The translations under genes and the position numbers were made by a program. DNA of 64,000 bases from Streptomyces sp. ISL-1 (GTDB lineage Bacteria > Actinomycetota > Actinomycetes > Streptomycetales > Streptomycetaceae): contig NZ_JAGGOI010000006.1 in the NCBI RefSeq assembly GCF_018614585.1, forward strand, positions 62,001-126,000, given 5' to 3'. Shown piece by piece: positions 58,143 to 64,000 of this stretch. The notes beneath the pieces are model-generated. The model saw only the letters and a program-made list of their open reading frames with translations, was not told where the DNA came from and searched no databases. How positions within the stretch are numbered: the first letter of the stretch is position 1; each line of letters opens with the position of its first letter.

Positions 58143-58423
58143 GGAGAAACACCTCCCAGTTCCGGTGAATCGCACTGTGTCCCCCTGCGCCTACCCTCTG
58201 CCGCGATCGACCGCGGAGGACACGCCACCTCCATCTCCCCGCCCAGCGGGCCGTCCACCGAGGGGTCGGGACCGACATGGGTCGCGTACACGCCGATGAC
58301 CGTCAGGCCGAGGGCCGGATCGTGGCCGGTCAGCCGTCCTGTTGGCGGCGTACGGGAGGGGTGGCATGCCCTGGCCGAGGAGGCCTCAGGCGGCCCGGCA
58401 GGTGGTGATACGACATGCGTCAT
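58139..58423 (-). CDS. Possible small coupled ORF, 94 aa
   Basis: It ends TGA within the ATGA of the 57480 gene start. The middle (LTGHDPALGLTVIGVYATHV, then GPDPSVDGPLGGEMEV) has ordered protein-like character, while both ends are low-complexity. The frame remains open upstream, so the ATG at 58423 is only one option. Unrecognised; may be chance in GC-rich DNA. The rest of the gap to 58597 shows nothing else. Confidence 0.35.
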   Translation of the reverse strand: MTHVVSPPAGPPEASSARACHPSRTPPTGRLTGHDPALGLTVIGVYATHVGPDPSVDGPLGGEMEVACPPRSIAAEGRRRGTQCDSPELGGVSP

Positions 58424-58597
58424 ACGCTCAAGGATTGGGGAAGCTGCCAGATACAACCATCCGGCAGATGTCCAAAACGCCCCCGCTGACTGGCTGGCGC
58501 AGCCCCGCCGCCCGGCCGGATTCGGTGTCGGGCACCCGTAGGGCGTCCGTCGGCGTGGTACGAATCGGACAGTGGTCCGATGGCGAGTGGAGCACGC

Positions 58598-59263
58598 GTG
58601 ATCCGGGTATTGGTGGTCGACGACGAGGCCCTGATCCGTATGGGCTTTCAGCACATCCTCGACACGGCGGACGACATCGAGGTCGTGGCGACGGTTCCGG
58701 GCGGCCAGGCGGTCCGGACGGCGCGGGAGGCGCGTCCCGACGTCGTGCTGCTGGACATCCGGATGCCGGACGTGGACGGGCTCACCGTCCTGGCCGGCCT
58801 CCGTCGGCTGCCGCACCCTCCGGTGGTGGCCATGCTCACGACGTTCGACATGGACGAGTACGTGGCAACGGCACTCCGCTCGGGCGCCGCCGGCTTCCTG
58901 CTCAAGGACACCGACCCCGAGGAACTGCCGTTCCTGGTGCGGACCCTGGCCGACGGCGGCACCGTACTGTCGTCCAAGGTCACCCGGACAGTCGTGGACG
59001 GCTACCTCGAGGCCGGCGCGCAGGAACCCGCCCTCCGCATCCTCGACCGGCTGACCGACCGCGAACGCGCCGTACTCGTCCTCATCGCCGAGGGACTGTC
59101 CAACTCTGACATCGCCAGCCGGATGCACCTGAGCACGGGCACGGTCAAGGACCATGTGAGCGCCATACTCACCAAGCTGGAGGTGGGCAATCGCGTCCAG
59201 GCCGCCCTGCTCGCCGAACGGGCCGGCGTTCTCAAGCCGCCGCGGAACCAGGAGGGGGAATGA
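58598..59263 (+). CDS. NarL/FixJ family response regulator
   Basis: 221 residues. Receiver domain with acidic pair D8-D9, phosphorylation site D53 (VVLLDIRMPDVDG), T/S switch in MLTTFD and K in FLLKDTDPE. C-terminal LuxR HTH (LTDRERAVLVLIAEGLSNSD, then IASRMHLSTGTVKDHVSAIL). It is the output half of a two-component system with the kinase that overlaps it by ATGA. GTG 58598 follows GGAG by five nucleotides. Targets are unknown; the adjacent MFS gene (60452) is a candidate only by position. Confidence 0.9.
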   Translation: MIRVLVVDDEALIRMGFQHILDTADDIEVVATVPGGQAVRTAREARPDVVLLDIRMPDVDGLTVLAGLRRLPHPPVVAMLTTFDMDEYVATALRSGAAGFLLKDTDPEELPFLVRTLADGGTVLSSKVTRTVVDGYLEAGAQEPALRILDRLTDRERAVLVLIAEGLSNSDIASRMHLSTGTVKDHVSAILTKLEVGNRVQAALLAERAGVLKPPRNQEGE

Positions 59264-60363
59264 CCCCCCGTCGCCTGCCGCCCCCGCTGCTGGACGCCGC
59301 CCTCGTCGTAGTCGCGCTGCTCGACGTCTGGGTCAATCTCGACACTCACGAGCCGCTACGCCTGGTCTTCGCCCTGGCCGCTGCCTTCTCTCTGTTTCTG
59401 CGCCGTCGCCTGCCGCTGCTCACCTTCCTGCTCACTCTCCCCGCCGTGCTGCTCTCGGACGCGATATTCGCCGCGCTGGCGGCGCTGTTCACTCTCGCCT
59501 CGCTCACCCGCCGCCGCACGCTGCTGGCCGTCTGCGCCTTGGTGTTCACGATCAGTGACATGACCTCGTGGCCGTCACCGAACTTCGACCTGACGCACAC
59601 CTCGACCTTGATCACTCTGGGCTACACCGCGGCGACGGCGGCCGCTCCCGTCTTCCTCGGCCAGCTCGTCCAGGCCCGGCGTGATCTGTCGCTGCGGCTC
59701 GCCCAGATCTCCGAGGCGCGTGACCACGAGCGGCTGCTGACCGCCCAGACCGTGCTGGCCGTAGAGCGCGCACAGCTCGCCCGGGAGATGCATGACGTGG
59801 TTTCTCACCAGGTCAGCCTGATCGCGGTGCGGGCCGGAGCGCTGCAGGTCGACGCCCGGGACGCCGAAGTGAAGGAAGCCGCGGCCACGATCCGGCGGCT
59901 GAGCGTACAGACGCTGGACGAACTACGGCACATGGTCAGCGTCCTGCGCGCCTCTGGGGGCCGCCCCACGGAGCTGACCCCGCAGCCGTCCCTGGCCGAC
60001 CTGCACCGGCTGGTCGAGAGCAGCGGCATCGAGGCCGAGCTGCAGACGGACCTGACCGACGGGCTTCCGCCGACCGTACAGCGTGCCATCTACCGCACTG
60101 TCCAGGAGGGGCTGACCAACGTACGCAAGCACGCGCCCGGAGCCACGGCGACGGTTCGCATCCGCCAGGAGGGCGGAGCCGTCCGTGTCACGGTTACCAA
60201 TACCGCACCGAACCGGCCCGCTCTCCCTCTGCCCAGTGCGCATTACGGCCTGATCGGCCTGCGTCAGCGCGCCGCGCTCCTGGGTGGCACGGTCACATCC
60301 GGCCCGATGGCCGACGGCGGCTACGAACTTCGACTGGAGCTGCCGGCCATGGGCACGCCGTGA
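59260..60363 (+). CDS. NarL-type sensor histidine kinase
   Basis: 367 residues. Four or five N-terminal TM helices without a large extracellular sensor, then HisKA_3 with phospho-acceptor H178 (EMHDVVSHQVSLI) and a GHKL ATPase domain (TVQEGLTNVRKHAPGATATV, GLIGLRQRAALLGG). It belongs to the intramembrane-sensing actinobacterial kinases. Overlaps its regulator by 4 nt. Signal unknown. Confidence 0.9.
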   Translation: MTPRRLPPPLLDAALVVVALLDVWVNLDTHEPLRLVFALAAAFSLFLRRRLPLLTFLLTLPAVLLSDAIFAALAALFTLASLTRRRTLLAVCALVFTISDMTSWPSPNFDLTHTSTLITLGYTAATAAAPVFLGQLVQARRDLSLRLAQISEARDHERLLTAQTVLAVERAQLAREMHDVVSHQVSLIAVRAGALQVDARDAEVKEAAATIRRLSVQTLDELRHMVSVLRASGGRPTELTPQPSLADLHRLVESSGIEAELQTDLTDGLPPTVQRAIYRTVQEGLTNVRKHAPGATATVRIRQEGGAVRVTVTNTAPNRPALPLPSAHYGLIGLRQRAALLGGTVTSGPMADGGYELRLELPAMGTP

Positions 60364-60418
60364 CCTGGTGGCACGAGCCTGAGCAATGACGCAATGCCCG
60401 GGACCGGAGGTATTGGAA

Positions 60419-60437
60419 GGGCCTAGAGGCAAGGCCC
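60419..60437. terminator. Weak hairpin between convergent genes
   Basis: GGGCCT (60419-60424) and AGGCCC (60432-60437), 7-nt loop. It lies 55 nt after the kinase stop and 15 nt from the MFS stop. Confidence 0.4.
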
Positions 60438-60451
60438 CCACCGGCGACCGG

Positions 60452-61660
60452 TTACGCCCCCGTCGGCGGCCTGCGCGCGGCGTACGTTCCCGCGCCCGCC
60501 GCCAGCAGCATCACGCAGCCGGTGAAAATCAGCCCGGCTTGGCGCAGCCCGAGCCATGTGGCCAAGGCGCCGACACCGACCACCGGCACCGAGATCCCGG
60601 CGTAGGCGACGACGAAGAACGCCGAAATGGTGCCGCCACGACGCTGTGCCGGGGCAGCGCCGCTGACCAGGGTGAGTGCCGCGCGAAAGGCCAGTCCCTG
60701 GCCGATGCCGCCGCACAGGGCTCCCAGGACGAGCAGTGGCATGGATTCGGCGATCAGTGATGACGCCACGAACAGCAGGCCGACGACGAGGATGCCGCAC
60801 CCCACGGGGAGCGCGAGGCACGCGCCGATCCGTTGTGTCAGCGACTGCCCGACCGTCGAAGCGAGGAAGACGGAGAACACGACCGCGCCCGAAACAGCAA
60901 GGTTGCGCACACCCAGCGCCTGCGAAGCAAAGGTCGGCGCGACCGCCGTGAAAAGCCCGAGAAGCGCAAAGCCGGCGAACGCGGCCAGCGACGCGGGGGT
61001 GAACACCCCCTTCACCTCCGGGGGCACCGTGACTCCCTGCGGCGTCAGAGGCGGCCATCGCTTCGGCTCCGCCACGGTCTCCGGCAGGAACCAGGTGATT
61101 ACACCTGCCACAGCCACCAGCCCCAGATGGACCCAGAAGGGCAGCATCAGCGGCCACGGCGCGTACTGCGCGAGCAGCCCGGAAAGCAGTGGCCCGCAGC
61201 CCAGACCACCCATGTTCGCCGCAGTGGCGGCGAACCCGGCCCGCGCCTTCTGCCCAGGACCGGCCAGCTCGATGACGGCCGCTGTCGCCGCGCCGCTCAG
61301 CAGGCCGGCCGCGAAGCCGGACAGCAGCCGCCCCGCGAAGAGCAGGGGCAGACCGCTCTGCAGGAGAAAGCATCCCGCACTGGCGGCGGACAAGGCCATG
61401 GCGCACAGGAGCACAGGTCTGCGGCCGACCTCGTCGGAGTAGTTGCCCGCCACCAGCAGCACGGTGATGACCGCGACGGCATACACGGCGAAGACGACGG
61501 TCTCCATCAGCTCGGAGAACCCGATCTGTTCCTGGTAGAGCCCGTACAACGGTGTGGGCAGGGTGGTTCCGGCCATCCCGATGGCGAACACAACGGCCGC
61601 GGCCAGATAGCCCGGCCGCCGGCCACTGGCTGTGTTCACTGCGCGCTTGTGAACGATCAC
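60452..61660 (-). CDS. MFS transporter
   Basis: 402 residues with twelve TM segments. Motif A variant GNYSDEVGRRPVLL after TM2, LLSGFAAGLLSGAATAAVIE in TM4, and a centre loop with LPETVAEPKRW. It resembles DHA1-like exporters; substrate unknown. Two GTG starts are possible. I chose 61660 because TAGGGT lies seven nucleotides upstream on that strand, whereas it overlaps the outer GTG at 61669. Adjacent to a two-component system, convergent with it. Confidence 0.8.
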   Translation of the reverse strand: MIVHKRAVNTASGRRPGYLAAAVVFAIGMAGTTLPTPLYGLYQEQIGFSELMETVVFAVYAVAVITVLLVAGNYSDEVGRRPVLLCAMALSAASAGCFLLQSGLPLLFAGRLLSGFAAGLLSGAATAAVIELAGPGQKARAGFAATAANMGGLGCGPLLSGLLAQYAPWPLMLPFWVHLGLVAVAGVITWFLPETVAEPKRWPPLTPQGVTVPPEVKGVFTPASLAAFAGFALLGLFTAVAPTFASQALGVRNLAVSGAVVFSVFLASTVGQSLTQRIGACLALPVGCGILVVGLLFVASSLIAESMPLLVLGALCGGIGQGLAFRAALTLVSGAAPAQRRGGTISAFFVVAYAGISVPVVGVGALATWLGLRQAGLIFTGCVMLLAAGAGTYAARRPPTGA

Positions 61661-61782
61661 GCAGGTCACCCTACGAGCGCCCTCTCACCGAAGCAGCGCC
61701 CGGCACGAGGTGGCGCGCTGCCCCGCACGAACGTGAGCGGGCGCGGGCCTCACCCGGCGCGGAACATCCTGGGAACGAGTCG

Positions 61783-62226
61783 TCAGTCCCAGAGTTTGTA
61801 CGTCACTTCCCGCTGCGTCTGCGCCGGCCTGCTGTCGGTGTAGATGAGTCGCAGCCGGGTGAAATGCCGCAGCTCAGGATGCTTCTGCCAGGTCTCTGGG
61901 CGATCGAGCCGCACGGTGACACGGTAGGAGTGGAACTTGCCTGCGGCGCAGTAGGGCTGACAGTCATTCACTACGTCGAGCCCCCTGCCCACAGCGGACG
62001 TCGGTCCCCAACTGGACCATCGGAGTGCGGTGAGGCGATTGTTGCCGTCCCCGCAGGCGAGCAAGAAGTCGCCGGGGCGTGTTTGTGACTTCGAGAAACA
62101 GTCGACGGCCACGACGTGAGCGGGCGAGGGTGCCTCCACGGAAGCGGATGCCGGTACTGCTGTTGCCGCTGCGAGCGCTGTGGCAGCGCAGAGCACGACC
62201 GCTGTTTTGAACTTGTATCTCTGCAT
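61783..62226 (-). CDS. Small secreted protein
   Basis: 147 residues. Sec signal peptide (KFKTAVVLCAATALAAATAV, cleavage near PASA-SVE). The mature part has four cysteines (VDCFSK, LLACGD, NDCQPYCAAG), likely two disulfides, and ends YTDSRPAQTQREVTYKLWD. Unrecognised family; small Cys-paired exported proteins are frequent in Streptomyces. GGGGAG lies six nucleotides before the ATG at 62226. Confidence 0.7.
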   Translation of the reverse strand: MQRYKFKTAVVLCAATALAAATAVPASASVEAPSPAHVVAVDCFSKSQTRPGDFLLACGDGNNRLTALRWSSWGPTSAVGRGLDVVNDCQPYCAAGKFHSYRVTVRLDRPETWQKHPELRHFTRLRLIYTDSRPAQTQREVTYKLWD

Positions 62227-62308
62227 GTCGGCTCCCCAGCTGCCTCTTTTCGAGCCCACGTGGCCCTGCGTGTACACCCGACGCGCGACGCGCTCTGCGG
62301 TCTTCGCG

Positions 62309-62366
62309 TCAGGAACAGTCGTCGGTGGTGGTGGCGCTCTTCTTCCAGGGACTGGACTGTTCCTGA
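62309..62366. repeat. 12-bp perfect inverted repeat
   Basis: TCAGGAACAGTC (62309-62320) and GACTGTTCCTGA (62355-62366), 34-nt spacer. It sits 83 nt upstream of the secreted protein start, in a 433-nt gene-free stretch (62227-62659) with nothing else recognisable. Operator, terminator or insertion footprint are all possible. Confidence 0.6.
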
Positions 62367-62659
62367 ACCGACGCTACGGCCGAGCCCCGGGATGCACCAC
62401 CCGAATGGGTGATAACCATGCAAATCAGGAAATGTCAACTTGCTCTGGGCGGATCACACCGCGTCTGCCGCACCCAATGCCGGAGGGCAACGGATCACGT
62501 CAGCCGGATCGCAGCCGGCCGCCGCTACTCCAGGCCGGAAGCACTGAAGACCAGATCTGTGTCTGTGTGCCCCCGACCCCGAAGACTGGCGCAGACCGGA
62601 ACCCGGGAGCGGCAGTGGGCGCTGTGGAACCCCGGTGTCGCGCCCGCAGGGCATGCGAA

Positions 62660-63208
62660 TCACGACTGCGCGGGAGGCGCGAAGGGATTCCCGGCAGGCG
62701 CCCCACCATCCGCCTCTGCCCACGCCGGCGGGACAGGAGTCCAGTCCGGTCCCCGGTGATCCAGCCACCACTGGCCGATTGTGTGGAACTTTTCCTCGAA
62801 CCTCCGATCCCGGCTGAGGAACCCGGTTATGGGTGCCGGCAGTTCGGTTCGGCGGCCGTTCGCCTCGTTGAGGACGATCGTCCTGCTCCCCATGAACGAC
62901 TCGATCCGGATGGCCTGGACGTCGGACCACGGGATGACCCTGCGGCGCAATCTGTGCACGACGGCCGCCGAGGTCGTGAGGGTGATACCCAAGCGCGACG
63001 AGCAGACCAGGCCCACAAAAGGCGCGGCAACCCACAGGAGCAGGCCTGCGAAGAAGACCGGGTCGGACGGCCCCCCTTCCGCCCAGAGCAAGATCTGGAC
63101 GGCCGTGAAGATGACTGCGCCGGGCAAAACGGGCAGCACTCGTTGGAGAAGTGTCAACCGGTAACGGATGTGCTCCCGCGACAAGTCGGCCTGCGATTGG
63201 TTCGCCAT
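62660..63208 (-). CDS. Membrane protein with PH-like domain
   Basis: 182 residues. Two TM helices (about 27-45 and 52-72) and a cytoplasmic PH-like region (GITLTTSAAVVHRLRRRVIP, then WSDVQAIRIESFMGSRTIVL) with the W-S-D-V pattern common in bacterial PH_6/YdbT-like domains. Function unknown. GGGGG lies six nucleotides before ATG 63208; the upstream open frame is not conserved-looking. Confidence 0.65.
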   Translation of the reverse strand: MANQSQADLSREHIRYRLTLLQRVLPVLPGAVIFTAVQILLWAEGGPSDPVFFAGLLLWVAAPFVGLVCSSRLGITLTTSAAVVHRLRRRVIPWSDVQAIRIESFMGSRTIVLNEANGRRTELPAPITGFLSRDRRFEEKFHTIGQWWLDHRGPDWTPVPPAWAEADGGAPAGNPFAPPAQS

Positions 63209-63459
63209 TCCATACCCCCACGGCACGATGCAGCCGTGGCTGCGCTTGATCGCCGATGCAGCTTGCCTGGCCGGAACCCTGCTGTCCAGATCCCCGACAG
63301 GAGCTCGGCGGACCGCGACAACCTCCGCTGGTCGTTCGGCTCTCCGGGCACGCCCCGCGCGGACCCGGCGGGCCCGCTGCCACCTGTCCATGACTCCGGT
63401 TACAACCTGGTCGGCCGCCCGTCGTCGCCGTCCCAGGGGTGCGCGACGTGTGGCCCGAG

Positions 63460-64000
63460 TCAGATGGAGCGCGGTGGTGACACGGTCCCGGCGGCGGCCG
63501 GTCGGAATTCGTCGCGGACGAGGTTGACGACCTGGTCGGCGATCGTGTCGAGGATGTCCGCCGCGGCGGTCTCGTCGCCGAGGACGAGGAAGTTCAGGGT
63601 CAGTCCGTCGGTCATGGCGGCCAGGTACCGGGCCAGCACGGACACGGGTATGCGGAGTTCGAACTTCATGCTGTGACAGAGCTGTTCGATGAGTTCGGTG
63701 TAGGTGTCGGAGTACAGCTCGTACTGCCGTCGTGCCAAATGCTCGAATCCCGGCTGGCGCAGGGCGTACTGCGTGAGTTCGTAAGTGAGCATGTGCTCCC
63801 CGGGGTTGGCGGACACATGGTCCCAGTAGGCCTGGAATCCCGCCCGGATGGTCTCCCGAAGGGTGGTCCTCGGCCGGATCGCCTCCTTCACCACCGTGAC
63901 GTAGTGATCGGTGATCGCCGCGATGACGGACTCGAGCAGCTCCTGCTTGGAGTCGAAGCAGTAGTGGAAGACGCTCAGTGAGACGCCCGCCTCGGCGGCG
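63460..64000 (-). CDS. TetR family regulator, 5' end outside window
   Basis: 180 codons are present; the N-terminus is cut off at the right edge. The visible start AAEAGVSLSVFHYCFDSKQE, then LLESVIAAI, is the recognition helix and helix 4 of a TetR DNA-binding domain (V-S-x-x-x-x-x-Y-x-F-x-x-K-x-x-L). The ligand domain includes LTYELTQYALRQPGFEHLAR and LTLNFLVLGDETAAADILD. It is likely a ligand-responsive repressor; target off the window. Stop TGA at 63460. Confidence 0.85.
   Translation of the reverse strand, partial: AAEAGVSLSVFHYCFDSKQELLESVIAAITDHYVTVVKEAIRPRTTLRETIRAGFQAYWDHVSANPGEHMLTYELTQYALRQPGFEHLARRQYELYSDTYTELIEQLCHSMKFELRIPVSVLARYLAAMTDGLTLNFLVLGDETAAADILDTIADQVVNLVRDEFRPAAAGTVSPPRSI

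Overview
The window is from a Streptomyces or very close actinomycete chromosome. Base composition is very GC-rich with strong third-position GC bias. Many starts are GTG, and many genes look leaderless, with a TANNNT hexamer 6-7 nt before the start codon and no Shine-Dalgarno. Gene content is typical of the genus: RsbW-like ATPases, TerD, DUF6643-type tail protein, Rv1733c-like and SCO4225-like membrane proteins, a PucR-type regulator, and one TTA (bldA) codon in the whole window. There are no rRNA genes, no convincing tRNA and no CRISPR array.

Layout. 1-8092: end of a mycothiol-dependent enzyme, a small membrane protein, an MFS transporter divergent from a ROK regulator, a YihY/BrkB protein, then an SHOCT-ABC ATPase-FtsX permease operon whose permease start appears frameshifted. 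8093-12389: RsbW-like ATPase, a small conserved protein, a Cds1-like PLP enzyme, and a DeoR regulator followed by two SRPBCC proteins. 12613-18247: a TTA-containing membrane protein with a lipase-type C-terminus, overlapping tail-to-tail a large beta-helix/CbxX-type AAA ATPase fusion, then an Rv1733c-like protein. 18410-26942: MOSC protein, DUF6643-type protein, double TerD protein, HpnB-like glycosyltransferase, Asp/Glu racemase family protein, two-TM protein, O-antigen ligase-like protein and apolipoprotein N-acyltransferase. 27020-35217: Nudix hydrolase, 3-hydroxybutyrate dehydrogenase-like SDR, GAF/PucR regulator, MHS-type MFS transporter, RsbW-like ATPase, and an IclR regulator with glycerol kinase.

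35218-49703 is an accessory-looking region. It holds a relic of an MHS transporter, a DHA2 drug exporter, a decayed glutamine amidotransferase, and a large nitrate reductase fused to a CysJ-type NADPH/FAD/FMN reductase. An IS200/IS605 element (TnpA, TnpB, probable omega RNA) lies right at the reductase stop codon. A molybdate module follows: fused permease-ATPase, ModA and a HTH-TOBE protein. Molybdate uptake and a molybdopterin nitrate reductase plausibly form one functional unit. A KimA-like permease comes next.

49869-64000: secreted LTD/endonuclease-phosphatase, DoxX-like protein, transposase scrap, M20 peptidase, NhaA antiporter fused to a DsbA-like domain, lipoprotein, two uncharacterised coupled ORFs, a NarL-type two-component system, MFS transporter, secreted protein, PH-like membrane protein and a TetR regulator cut by the window end.

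No defence island or biosynthetic cluster is visible. The best candidates for something little described are the beta-helix/AAA fusion locus with its TTA-controlled neighbour, and the one-polypeptide nitrate reductase with its IS605 insertion and molybdate operon. All functions are read from motifs and family resemblance; no database search was possible.
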